IMG/VR virus record: IMGVR_UViG_3300018022_000003
Coordinates: 62,001 to 126,000 of that record
DNA from: a virus
DNA length: 64,000 nt
Reading direction: 5' to 3' (one strand)
A model generated the notes under the pieces. It did no database searches, was not told the origin of the DNA, and saw only the letters and a program-made list of their open reading frames with translations. Made by a program: the position numbers and the translations under genes. The stretch's first letter is position 1. Every line of letters begins with the position of its first letter. Of the stretch, positions 1-7,628 are shown piece after piece.

Positions 1-41
1 GTAGCAAGGACTTCCTCTCCGGCCCATACTTCGGCCATACA

Positions 42-78
42 AGAATCCCTGGCCTAGGCGTGTAGATTGGTGTATACT
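42..78 (+). promoter_or_regulatory. Phage promoter-like element, copy 1
   Basis: AGAATCCC at 42-49, ten bases, then GTGTAGATTGGTGTATACT at 60-78. The last six bases look like a -10 box (TATACT). It lies 21 bases before the first gene of the window. The same two-part element with the same spacing recurs eight more times. Confidence 0.75.
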
Positions 79-99
79 GTAGGTGGAGGCAATCACCAC

Positions 100-252
100 A
101 TGGCAAACGACACCAAGACCGCCGCCGAGAAAAAGGCTGCCGACCTTGAGAGGGTGAAGGCCCTCTTCCAGTTGCGTGACAGTTCCGCCCCTGGCTCTCC
201 CGAGGAGAAGGCCGCCGTGAAGGCCATTGCCGAGTGGATATTTGGAGGCTAG
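100..252 (+). CDS. Small charged protein, 50 aa, unknown function
   Basis: Start chosen at the ATG behind AGGTGGAGG (81-89), directly downstream of promoter copy 1, rather than the earlier in-frame start inside the promoter. The product is hydrophilic, Lys/Glu/Ala-rich and probably helical, with no Cys and no membrane segment. It begins MANDTKT, close to the opening of the nested scaffold product starting at 25035 (MANDSKT), which may be coincidence. It is first in a run of plus-strand genes leading to the vWA/J-domain pair. I do not recognise a family. Confidence 0.6.
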   Translation: MANDTKTAAEKKAADLERVKALFQLRDSSAPGSPEEKAAVKAIAEWIFGG

Positions 253-261
253 CAGCTAGGT

Positions 262-278
262 CCCGCCAGCGGGGCGGG
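262..278 (+). other. GC hairpin in the leader of the next gene
   Basis: CCCGCC (262-267) pairs with GGCGGG (273-278) around a five-base loop, between two genes. One of several short GC hairpins found just upstream of ribosome binding sites in this genome. Confidence 0.45.
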
Positions 279-305
279 CAGACCATCGAAAGAGAGGATA
301 CAAAG

Positions 306-524
306 ATGAAAGGCTTGCTCGTAGCTATCCTGGTCGTGCTGGTGCTTGGCTTCTGCGGCGTGCTTCCGGCCGTGCTTGGAACCCTTGCGGTCCTGTCGCT
401 TGTCGCCCTGGCCTGCTGGGGCATCTACCGTGTGCTGCGCAGCCCGGCAGTGTGGACAATCCTGGCTGCTCTGGTCATCGTCGGGATGGTCGTGGTCATC
501 GTAGGCTTTGCCCTTGGTGGATAA
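306..524 (+). CDS. Small membrane protein, 72 aa
   Basis: ATG follows AGAGAGGATACAAAG. Almost the whole product is hydrophobic, with two or three candidate membrane segments (about residues 3-18, 20-40 and 48-69) and very few charges. The size and hydrophobicity would fit a holin, but nothing specific shows this and no lysin gene is adjacent. It lies between the small charged protein and the vWA gene, so it is probably co-transcribed with them. Confidence 0.65.
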   Translation: MKGLLVAILVVLVLGFCGVLPAVLGTLAVLSLVALACWGIYRVLRSPAVWTILAALVIVGMVVVIVGFALGG

Positions 525-529
525 GACGG

Positions 530-559
530 CTACCCGTCCCCCTGCGGGGCAAGCCTCTA
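530..559 (+). repeat. Intergenic hairpin repeat, copy A
   Basis: A block reading GTCCCCCTGCGGGGC followed by AAGCCTCT recurs almost exactly at 2234-2263. It can fold as a short stem (CCCC/GGGG) and lies between the membrane gene and the vWA gene. It may be a processing or weak termination signal. Confidence 0.5.
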
Positions 560-589
560 TGGGAGGCAACTGAGACAGGAGAAAACACA

Positions 590-1291
590 ATGGCAGATGC
601 AATCGTAAGGATGGTAGGTGGGAAGCCCGTCATCACGGACAGGAACGGGCGTACTATCTCATTGAAAAAGAAAGGAATCATTTACCTGCTTATCGACGTG
701 TCCGAGAGCATGATGGCCTTTGTCGGCCCTCGGGACTGGCTGAAAAATGTTCCCCTCACAAGGCAGGCAGGCCGGGACGGCGCTTCGGTAAACATCGTTC
801 CCTGGGAACATATTGGCAACCACAAGACCAAGCTCCAGGTTGCCCTGGCGGGCGTGGCGGCATTTTCAGATACCGCCCTCAAGACCAAAGTGGTGGGAAT
901 AGCGGCATTCGCCTCGGCTGCCCGTATCTGTCAGCAGCCCACCCATGACAGGGAGAAGCTGGCCGATAGCCTATCCTCCATGGAAAGCCATCCCCTGAAT
1001 GGCGGGGGCACCAACATGGCGGATGCCCTGCGCCTGCTTTTGCAGCCTGGGCTGTCGCCTATAGAGACGGTCATTGTGGTTACCGATGGCATGCCTCAGG
1101 ACAGGGAGGGGGCATTGCTCTATGGCAAGATGCTAAAGGATGGGGGTACGGAAATCCTGGTCATCAGCACGGAGGATGCTGACCGGAATTTCCTGGGCGG
1201 GCTGGCATCGAGGCAAGACCTTTCCATCCATGCTACCGACGAGAACTTGGGGCAGGCCATCACGGACTGCGCCAGACTGCTGAGGGCATAA
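590..1291 (+). CDS. von Willebrand factor type A domain protein
   Basis: 233 residues, a single vWA (Rossmann-like) domain with a complete metal-ion-dependent adhesion site: DVSES at 36-40, Thr141 in GGGTNM and Asp166 in VTDGMP. Such domains bind Mg2+ and a partner protein. There is no signal peptide or membrane segment, so it should be cytoplasmic. The ATG at 590 follows ACAGGAGAAAAC. The longer reading frame upstream overlaps the membrane gene and was not used. Its stop overlaps the ATG of the J-domain gene (TAATG), which implies coupled translation and a shared role. The target is unknown. Family assignment is strong. Confidence 0.9.
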   Translation: MADAIVRMVGGKPVITDRNGRTISLKKKGIIYLLIDVSESMMAFVGPRDWLKNVPLTRQAGRDGASVNIVPWEHIGNHKTKLQVALAGVAAFSDTALKTKVVGIAAFASAARICQQPTHDREKLADSLSSMESHPLNGGGTNMADALRLLLQPGLSPIETVIVVTDGMPQDREGALLYGKMLKDGGTEILVISTEDADRNFLGGLASRQDLSIHATDENLGQAITDCARLLRA

Positions 1292-2220
1292 TGGCCGACG
1301 AAACCTACTACGAAATCCTTGACGTACCCAGGACGGCAGGGCAGGATAGGATACTGACAAGCTATCGCTCCCTTGCCAAGCAGTTCCACCCCGACAGGGA
1401 GCCGGGGGTCAACCCTGGGGTTCGGAAGCTGATGACCAGGAGGTTCCAGCAGGTCAGCGAGGCGTATAGCACGCTGAAAGACCCCGCCAAGCGCAGGGAG
1501 TACGATGCGGCCCTGGACATGCTGGAGTCCCCCGAGTACTACCAGCCCATGGTGGTCCAGCCTCCTCCCCATTCCTCTTCCCCTTCGCCTGTACGGAGGG
1601 CGTCGCCTAAATGGCAGCCGTTGTGGGCCTCCAACAACCTACGGGGTATGGCAATAGGGACCATATTCTGCCTTGCGGCTATCCTTCCGCTTGTTTTAAT
1701 GTGTCTCGACCCTTCTGGTAAGAAGGCTGCCGCCGCACCGACCGTCCAGGCAACGCCGACTGTACGGAAGGCCCCTGCTCCTGTTGTCGTTAAACCTGCT
1801 ACCGTAGCTCCTGCGCCTGTAGTCAGGCCCGTGAAAGACAAGGTCGTCAAGACAGCAGAGAAGCCGGTTGTCGAGGCAGCAGAGAAGCCGCCTTCTGTCA
1901 GGTTCGGATGGGCTACGATGACCCAAGACAGCAGGATTTTTGAATCATGGGGAAAGGACAGCCACGGCAACCTTCTTTTCTATGGTGCCAGTTCTGCACA
2001 TTGTCTCAGCGCAGGCGAACGGGTCGAGACAAGGGGCAGCCAGACGAATGCTTCCGGAGAGGGCTATAGGCTTGTCAGGACATCTGATGACAGGGAAGGA
2101 TGGGTGTGGAGAAACGACGTGCAGGTTGATGACATTAGCGGCAACGAGGGATGGCAGGACTATGCCCCGTCCAGTACAGAGGAAAAGAAGCGCCCCTCTG
2201 CCATTACCCCCTTACCATAG
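1291..2220 (+). CDS. Membrane-anchored J-domain protein with C-terminal SH3-like domain
   Basis: 309 residues. Residues 4-73 form a J domain with the diagnostic HPD at 33-35, the motif that stimulates the ATPase of Hsp70/DnaK. There is no Gly/Phe-rich or zinc region, so this is not a full DnaJ. A single membrane segment lies near 119-139, followed by a Pro/Ala/Val/Lys-rich linker (145-200) and a final domain (about 205-280) that resembles a bacterial SH3 domain (Gly-Trp-Val-Trp near its end). If anchored as drawn, the J domain faces one side of the membrane and the SH3-like domain the other. It is translated from a start overlapping the vWA stop. The pair may direct host DnaK to a membrane or cell-wall substrate. 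This is inference. Confidence 0.88.
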   Translation: MADETYYEILDVPRTAGQDRILTSYRSLAKQFHPDREPGVNPGVRKLMTRRFQQVSEAYSTLKDPAKRREYDAALDMLESPEYYQPMVVQPPPHSSSPSPVRRASPKWQPLWASNNLRGMAIGTIFCLAAILPLVLMCLDPSGKKAAAAPTVQATPTVRKAPAPVVVKPATVAPAPVVRPVKDKVVKTAEKPVVEAAEKPPSVRFGWATMTQDSRIFESWGKDSHGNLLFYGASSAHCLSAGERVETRGSQTNASGEGYRLVRTSDDREGWVWRNDVQVDDISGNEGWQDYAPSSTEEKKRPSAITPLP

Positions 2221-2233
2221 GCGGGGGGTCTAG

Positions 2234-2263
2234 CTACCTGTCCCCCTGCGGGACAAGCCTCTC
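2234..2263. repeat. Intergenic hairpin repeat, copy B
   Basis: Near-identical to the block at 530-559. Here GTCCC (2240-2244) pairs with GGGAC (2250-2254). It lies just after the J-domain gene and could end that operon. It also overlaps the last codons of the doubtful minus-strand ORF here. Confidence 0.5.
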
Positions 2264-2416
2264 CTCTATCTCTCCCACGGGGCAGGCGAAGTCGCCATAG
2301 CTGTCCGGGTCGCTGCGGTAGAGGACGGCGCTCTTCTGCGAGTGGCGCTCCTCTAGGTTAGGCCCCTTCGCCGAGCCTGCCAGCAGCGCCTCCACGTAGT
2401 GCCCTATGGCCTGCAT
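2234..2416 (-). CDS. Doubtful small protein, 60 aa
   Basis: A minus-strand frame with an ATG at 2416 behind AGAGAGGGACAGGCGC; an upstream GTG (2443) is also possible. The product is hydrophilic with no recognisable motif. Its last codons coincide with the repeated hairpin at 2234-2263, and its start overlaps the RNA-ligase remnant on the other strand, so it may be a chance frame in a rearranged stretch. It fills an otherwise gene-free gap of about 190 bases. Confidence 0.3.
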   Translation of the reverse strand: MQAIGHYVEALLAGSAKGPNLEERHSQKSAVLYRSDPDSYGDFACPVGEIEERLVPQGDR

Positions 2417-2636
2417 GCGCCTGTCCCTCTCTGCGGTCAGCACCCAGGCCGTCTACCGGGGCAACCTCAGCCGCCAGTTCATCGAGGACGTGAGGAAGGG
2501 CGTATACCCTGTATGGGAGGGGGTCGTTGCCAAGGGCGAAGGCTTCATGGTCAAGGTCAAGACCCTTGCCTACCTCGCCCGGCTGAAGGAGGTCTTCGGC
2601 GGCCGGGAGGAGGACTTTGGCAGGTATTGGGAGTAA
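2406..2636 (+). pseudogene. C-terminal remnant of an RNA ligase
   Basis: The frame encodes a stretch very like the end of Rnl2/T4-type phage RNA ligases: a motif IV-like EGVVAKG followed by a motif V-like MVKVKT, then the usual YLARLKE and a terminal acidic-aromatic tail. Full ligases are about 230-350 residues. Here the nucleotide-binding KxDG lysine and everything before it are missing, an in-frame stop lies at 2397-2399, and no ribosome binding site precedes the ATG at 2406. It is best read as a decayed gene truncated by a rearrangement. It could instead be a tiny expressed protein without ligase activity. Confidence 0.6.
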
Positions 2637-2663
2637 ACTAAACCAAGCAAAGGAGATACAAAG

Positions 2664-2900
2664 ATGAATATTTCTCTCAAGGTTCTCGGGGGGGTGGTGG
2701 GGATAGCTATCTTCCTGAGCATCCTGGTCGTTGTCGGCCTGCTGGTGGGGTACCCCGCCAAGTGGATTATGAACTACCTGCTTGCGCCGTCGGCCTTGCA
2801 GGCGGTCTTCGGAGTCGCCAGGATGACCTTCTGGCGGGCCTTCTGGCTCAACATCCTCTGCGGGATACTGTTCAAGGCATCGGCATCCTCGGTGAAATAG
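2664..2900 (+). CDS. Small membrane protein, 78 aa
   Basis: ATG behind AAAGGAGATACAAAG, a spacing and sequence much like that of the membrane gene at 306. The first half is a strong membrane segment (about 8-32) and a second, amphipathic stretch lies at about 52-70. It may be a holin-like or host-membrane-acting protein, with no specific evidence. It ends just before the convergent minus-strand gene cluster. Confidence 0.65.
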   Translation: MNISLKVLGGVVGIAIFLSILVVVGLLVGYPAKWIMNYLLAPSALQAVFGVARMTFWRAFWLNILCGILFKASASSVK

Positions 2901-2930
2901 GGAGGCAGCCCGAGGCGGCAAGAGGATGGG

Positions 2931-4595
2931 CTAGCTGTAGGACTGCACGAACCCCGTCACCCCGAAGGCCCTCCCTATCGGCGTAGGGGCTATCCCGTAG
3001 CCGGGCGCATAGGCGGTGTTGGTTATCTCCAGCCTGACCAGCCTGGTGACCAGCGGCACGTAGACCTTCCAGTCGGCCATGGCGGTGATGCCCACGCTGT
3101 ACACGTACTGGGGGGCGGTGCCGGACATGTCACGCTGCATCCCCTGGTAGGAGCGGCGGGCCTCGAAGACGGTCACCCCGTCCGCCTCCATGTTCTCCCT
3201 CCTCATCACGAGGAGCTGCTGCTTGAGCATCTCGCTCAGGTCCGAGGAGGTCTGGAGGTCGTTGGACCTCACGTCCAGGGTGAAGTCGATGTTCTCCTTG
3301 GAGCCGTACACCTCGTAGGTCTCGCACGTCTCGGGGGACACGATTACGGCCACCTGGTCCCCCACCACCACGTTGTCCCCTACCGCTATCCTCAGGCCTG
3401 GTATGAGGTGCTCGTTGGTGCGGTACTTCCTGGCCTCCTTCTCCGCCTGGGAGGTCTTTATCCTCACCTCCCACCTGCACCACTCCCCCGGCATCAGCAG
3501 CCTGGGGAGCGTCACCGTGCCGTCGCTGTTCACCGCCGCAGAGTAGTAGTCGCCGTAGGCGGTATGGATGAACACCTGGCCGTCGGCCAGGGACTCCCCC
3601 GGCCTGACGTCCGTCTGCAATATGTCCTCCGGGTTGGTGCCCGGGACGTCCAGGGGGTTTACCCTTACCACCATCCTGGCCGTTATGGTCATGCCGGGAG
3701 GGGTCCAGTCGGACAGCCTTACCCAGCCGTTGGAGGCGTACCAGGTGTAGTCCTTGCCTAGCTGGAGGACGTACCCTGTCTGGTCAACCAGGGAGAACGA
3801 CACGAGGGCGCTCATCTGCTGCGGGGGGCTGGAGCCTGGCACCGGCACCTTCTCCTGGGGGATGTTCGCTACCTCGGAGCCTCCCACGGTGCTGGCCACG
3901 ATGACCTGGTCAACCTCCTGCTGGTACCAGTAGTCCGCCAGCGGGCGCAGGGCCGCAGGGGGTGAGCCTGCAAAGAGGGTAAGGCCGGCGGGGGTAGGGG
4001 TGAGCAGGTAGCCGACACGGGGCGAGAGCAGCAGGTCTATGGGCACCGGGGGGCTGCCGGTGTAGGTAGGGTAGCTCCCGTCGTTCACGGCGGTCACCAG
4101 GGGGGTAGGGGGGCTTTCCCTCCCCTCCACGTATCCGGACAGCGTGGTGCCGTCTATGCCTGGGGCCAGGTAGACCACGGACCCCTGGGCGTTGCATACC
4201 TTCCCCTCCTCCCAGCGGAACTGCTGCATGGTCAGCTTTACCCCGCTGCTCTGGTCGTCCACGGAGTCCACGTTGAAGTAGTAGGTCCCGGCCACGGGGG
4301 TCTGCTTGGTGGCGTCCACCTCCTGGAGCCATTCCACGAAGGAGCCGTCGTGGTGCTCCACCTTCGCCAGGATGGCCCTCCCGTACTGCTTGGTCATGAA
4401 GTAGTCGGGGGACAGGCGGTTGCCGGCCGAGGACACGTCCTTGATGCTGACCTGGGCGTCCTTCCACTGTATCAGGTTGTTGAAGGGGGTTGACACCTCG
4501 CCGAGCGTGTCCCTGAACCGGGGGCTGCGGCTTACGGCGTCCTCTATGATGCGGCGTATGTAGGCGATGAGGTTCCCGCCCGTGAGGTCAAGCAT
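2931..4595 (-). CDS. Uncharacterised large protein, possible virion component, 554 aa
   Basis: A Pro/Gly/Ser/Thr-rich, probably beta-rich protein with a helical N terminus (residues 1-35) and no membrane segment, Cys cluster or enzyme motif that I recognise. It is the last large gene of a minus-strand run with 4648-4929, 4994-6208 and 6208-7521. The composition resembles phage baseplate, neck or capsid-accessory proteins. The virion assignment is inference from composition and neighbours only. The ATG at 4595 follows AGGGAGACGCT. Confidence 0.6.
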   Translation of the reverse strand: MLDLTGGNLIAYIRRIIEDAVSRSPRFRDTLGEVSTPFNNLIQWKDAQVSIKDVSSAGNRLSPDYFMTKQYGRAILAKVEHHDGSFVEWLQEVDATKQTPVAGTYYFNVDSVDDQSSGVKLTMQQFRWEEGKVCNAQGSVVYLAPGIDGTTLSGYVEGRESPPTPLVTAVNDGSYPTYTGSPPVPIDLLLSPRVGYLLTPTPAGLTLFAGSPPAALRPLADYWYQQEVDQVIVASTVGGSEVANIPQEKVPVPGSSPPQQMSALVSFSLVDQTGYVLQLGKDYTWYASNGWVRLSDWTPPGMTITARMVVRVNPLDVPGTNPEDILQTDVRPGESLADGQVFIHTAYGDYYSAAVNSDGTVTLPRLLMPGEWCRWEVRIKTSQAEKEARKYRTNEHLIPGLRIAVGDNVVVGDQVAVIVSPETCETYEVYGSKENIDFTLDVRSNDLQTSSDLSEMLKQQLLVMRRENMEADGVTVFEARRSYQGMQRDMSGTAPQYVYSVGITAMADWKVYVPLVTRLVRLEITNTAYAPGYGIAPTPIGRAFGVTGFVQSYS

Positions 4596-4647
4596 AGCGT
4601 CTCCCTAATAAGGGAGGGCATAGGCGGGAACCTGGGGCCTGCCGTGC

Positions 4648-4929
4648 TTAGAGCTTCTTGAGGAGCTTCTCGGCCTCTGCCTTGGCGTCGTTGTACACCT
4701 TGGCGGCTTCGGCCTTAATCTTCTCTGCCTCAGCCTTTGCCTCGTTGAGAATCTTCTCTGCCTCGGGCGTTGCCTTGGCTATGTCTGCCTTGGCAGCGGC
4801 CTCAAGCTTCTTCGCCTCGGACACTCCCCTCCTCCACCATCCTATGATGATGGCCAGGACGTGCGAGAGGAACAGGGTGATTATCCCCTTGGCTCCGAGT
4901 ATGCTGACGATGTCGCTCCAGATGGTCAT
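4648..4929 (-). CDS. Membrane-anchored coiled-coil protein, 93 aa
   Basis: One membrane segment (about residues 13-31, ending in a Trp-Trp-Arg-Arg boundary) is followed by a long, highly charged helix made of Ala-Glu-Ala-Lys repeats (about 37-92) that should form a coiled coil. The ATG follows AAGGAGAGCAAG. The layout resembles an ATP synthase b-subunit tether or some phage spanin/holin accessory proteins. No function can be assigned. A similar anchor-plus-coil protein is encoded at 51734-52282. Confidence 0.65.
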   Translation of the reverse strand: MTIWSDIVSILGAKGIITLFLSHVLAIIIGWWRRGVSEAKKLEAAAKADIAKATPEAEKILNEAKAEAEKIKAEAAKVYNDAKAEAEKLLKKL

Positions 4930-4993
4930 CTTGCTCTCCTTGTTCTAGGCGTGTGCTTCCGCCGTAGGTTAATACTGGATGCCGGACGGGTAC

Positions 4994-6208
4994 CTACCAG
5001 CTACTACCCTGCCCCAGCCTCGTGTCTGTCACCTGGTCGATGTCGCCCACGTTCGTCTCCTTGTCCATTATCTTGACGGGCAGGGCGCTGTAGTCAACGC
5101 CAGGGGGCGGGGGCGGCACGGTCTGGGTGATAGGCTCAATCCACTGGTGGATGGAGCGCCGTATGTCCCCGATGGACACGAACCAGCTAATCCTCGGGTA
5201 CCAGCGGTTCTCTATCTGTATCTTGCCTCCCCCGTCGTAGTACAGGATGTTCCACTCGCTGCCGTCATGGGCCTGGAATACGGCCCCCGGCAGCATGTAG
5301 GCGAAGAAAATCTCGTCCCCCTCGATAGGGCTTAGGGGGTTGGGGAGCTGCAACGTGCCGGGGTTGGGCTTGAACTGGGCGAAGGTGCTCGTCCGCACGT
5401 CCTCCGGGTCCCCTACCATGGCCTGTAGCCCCTGGTCGGGGTTTGGGTGGTCTTCCTCGCATAGCACCCTGGCCGTCTTGGCCAGCTCGGCCGTCATCTC
5501 CTTGGTATCCATAGCCGTTCCTCTCTTATGGGGCGGATAGTCGCCATTCTTTCCTTCCGCCTCCTGGATTCTCTCGTCCACGGCGTCGTCGTCCAGCGAC
5601 CTCATGGCCCAGTTCTTGTCCTCAAGCCTTATCTCCACCACCTGGCCGGGGGAGGGCCCTCCCCCCTGGGGCACCTTCTTGGGGTCCCCGTCCGTCAGGA
5701 TGCAGGGCAGGGCAAGCTGGAGGCGTGAATGGCTGAAGGCGGCTATGCTGCCCCCCGTCTCCTCGAACACTCTCCTCGCCCTCTCCTGGAGCCAGCGGAC
5801 TATCTTCGTTGCCCGGTCGTAGAACTCCCTGTAGGACCTGCCCCCTGGCGGGGCCTCGTCCATGCTCTGCTGGAGGGCCAGCATCTCCTCCTCGTGGTCC
5901 CGCACGTAGTCCCCGGACCACTCCCCCAGGTCCCAGGGGCGCAGGTTGGGGATGAGGTAGAGGGCGGCCCCGGTGGCCTTGGCCACCTCCCTGGCGGTCT
6001 CGGCCGCCCTGTCCAGGTCGGACGAGTATATCTCCTTCACGTTCAGGCTCTTGAACTTCTTGGCGTCCTCTTTTGCCTCCCTCTTCCCCTCTTCGTCCAG
6101 GGGGATGTTGGCCCATCCCCGGATGCGGCTGTCGAGGGAGTCCCCCGTAGTGCTGTTGTAGGGCGTGTGCCCGTGCCGGCCGAAGTATATGGTGGGCTTC
6201 CCTTCCAT
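4994..6208 (-). CDS. Histidine phosphatase domain fused to an uncharacterised C-terminal domain
   Basis: 404 residues. Residues 5-200 are a histidine phosphatase (phosphoglycerate-mutase-like) domain: the phosphoaccepting RHG is at 11-13, with later acid and second-His motifs (WDLGEW, FSHS) in place. Residues 233-404 are unrelated, Pro- and Trp-rich and probably structural. Met233 (ATG at 5512) is preceded by AGAGAGGAACGGCT, a good ribosome binding site, so a separate 172-residue C-terminal product may also be made. The start at 6208 overlaps the stop of 6208-7521 (TAATG). A longer upstream start exists but lies inside the preceding gene. The substrate is unknown. Confidence 0.78.
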   Translation of the reverse strand: MEGKPTIYFGRHGHTPYNSTTGDSLDSRIRGWANIPLDEEGKREAKEDAKKFKSLNVKEIYSSDLDRAAETAREVAKATGAALYLIPNLRPWDLGEWSGDYVRDHEEEMLALQQSMDEAPPGGRSYREFYDRATKIVRWLQERARRVFEETGGSIAAFSHSRLQLALPCILTDGDPKKVPQGGGPSPGQVVEIRLEDKNWAMRSLDDDAVDERIQEAEGKNGDYPPHKRGTAMDTKEMTAELAKTARVLCEEDHPNPDQGLQAMVGDPEDVRTSTFAQFKPNPGTLQLPNPLSPIEGDEIFFAYMLPGAVFQAHDGSEWNILYYDGGGKIQIENRWYPRISWFVSIGDIRRSIHQWIEPITQTVPPPPPGVDYSALPVKIMDKETNVGDIDQVTDTRLGQGSSW

Positions 6209-7521
6209 TATGCCTCTATCTTCCCGAAGGTCACCGTCCTGCCGATGGGTACCTCGACGGTGTTCTCCCACGGCTCCCGGTTGGGCTGCTCCCTGGCGTC
6301 GTAGAGCGGCTCCCCGTCCCCCCTGAGGTGGTGGGGGTCGATGCCCTGGTCGGGGTTGTCCCTCACTACAGGGTTGTAAAGCGTCGGCAGGCCCGTGTTG
6401 AGGGGGATGAGGTAGCGGGTGTCGCCGGGCTTCAGCAGCTCGGTGCCGAAGTCCTGCTGTAGGAGGATGCCCCTGGGCTGCTTGTAGGTCACGCCGTGTA
6501 TGACCAGCCGGTCGCCGGTCCTCCGCACCAGGAGGTCCCCGTCCTGGACGATGGGGGTGTTGGTCAGGTACGAGCGGCTCTCACGGGCCGCCTTGATGCC
6601 CCCTCCCTCGTCCAGCTCACGCACCAGGGCGGTGTCCGGGGGGACGTAGAGCAGGTCGTAGGGGCCGTAGTACCCCCCGATTATGCCGGTCTCGAAGCAC
6701 GACTTGCACCCGTGCCTGGGCGCTCCCAGCCCGGCCTCGGGGCGCACGCACCCGCACGGCTCCCCCCTCGTCCGCCTGAACAGGACATAGGCCGGCTCCC
6801 CCACCTGCTCGAACACCCACTGGTTGCGCCTTACCATCTCGGCGTACTCCCAGGTGATGGCGTCCACCTCCTGGGTGTTCACTACCTTGCTTCCCGGCGC
6901 TCCTGGCCTGTGAAGCTCCCCGTGGTCCCCGACAGGCACCACGGTATAGAACTGCCGGACCATGGAGGTATAGATGTCCACGTAGTTCGCCAGGCGCTTG
7001 TAGGTCGCCCGGAACCTCTGTATCCCGCCGTAGTTCACCTGGTTGACGTTGTCGGTATAGACCTGGGCCTGGTCCGACACCGCACCCCCCTGCGGCAGGT
7101 CGTTGTCGGCCGGCAGCCAGACGGCCTGGTCGAGCGGCACCACGGCTATGGGGCGTACGGTAATGGTGCTGTTGGAGATGTCCGTCAGGGTGACGGAGAC
7201 GTCGTCGGGGCTGGTGGCCAGCTTCGGCCTGGACGCCACTATGTCGGAGTAGGGTGCCTCGGGGAGCTTGAACCCCCACTTGCCCATCCCCCCCTTGTCA
7301 ATCCAGTCCTTGGGCCCTACCTCGTAGGTTACCTCCTCCAGGGCCGCCTGGTCACGCCAGAAGTGGCCCCTCCATACCCCCCGGTTCAGCCTCTCCCAGT
7401 TGTCCGGGTAGTCGTGTGCCCTGTAGATGTTGTACCCCTTCGTCGCCTCGGGGTCGTCCACCCACCATAGGTCACGGCTCCCTACGTAGCTGGAGTTAAG
7501 GACGAGAAGCTCGTTTACCAT
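6208..7521 (-). CDS. Uncharacterised large protein, possible virion component, 437 aa
   Basis: Rich in Trp, Tyr, Pro and Gly, with no membrane segment. One unusual patch near residues 265-287 holds four or five cysteines in a CGC...CKSC arrangement with an intervening His, which could bind zinc. It is the first gene of the minus-strand run ending at 2931 and shares a start/stop overlap with the phosphatase-fusion gene. The ATG at 7521 follows AGTAGGGGGCA. A head-tail joining or baseplate role is possible but not shown. Confidence 0.62.
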   Translation of the reverse strand: MVNELLVLNSSYVGSRDLWWVDDPEATKGYNIYRAHDYPDNWERLNRGVWRGHFWRDQAALEEVTYEVGPKDWIDKGGMGKWGFKLPEAPYSDIVASRPKLATSPDDVSVTLTDISNSTITVRPIAVVPLDQAVWLPADNDLPQGGAVSDQAQVYTDNVNQVNYGGIQRFRATYKRLANYVDIYTSMVRQFYTVVPVGDHGELHRPGAPGSKVVNTQEVDAITWEYAEMVRRNQWVFEQVGEPAYVLFRRTRGEPCGCVRPEAGLGAPRHGCKSCFETGIIGGYYGPYDLLYVPPDTALVRELDEGGGIKAARESRSYLTNTPIVQDGDLLVRRTGDRLVIHGVTYKQPRGILLQQDFGTELLKPGDTRYLIPLNTGLPTLYNPVVRDNPDQGIDPHHLRGDGEPLYDAREQPNREPWENTVEVPIGRTVTFGKIEA

Positions 7522-7571
7522 TGCCCCCTACTGATAAAGGGGCGGGTAGTCCTGCCTCGTATAAAACCCGA

Positions 7572-7608
7572 AGAATCCTGCTGTAACGTGTGTATCCTGG
7601 TGTATAAT
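7572..7608 (+). promoter_or_regulatory. Phage promoter-like element, copy 2 (Ku/ligase operon)
   Basis: AGAATCCT at 7572-7579, ten bases, then GTGTATCCTGGTGTATAAT at 7590-7608, ending in a perfect TATAAT. It sits 21 bases before the Ku start codon and lies in the divergent gap with the minus-strand run. Confidence 0.8.
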
Positions 7609-7628
7609 GTAGGTGGAGGGAAAAGGAC

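Noticed and set aside
249-602. Minus-strand frame opposite the first membrane gene
   Set aside because: Mirror of a strongly supported plus-strand gene; product is Cys/His-rich junk without a binding site.
4648-4929. Holin
   Set aside because: One membrane segment with a long coiled coil is compatible but not diagnostic, and no lysin is nearby.
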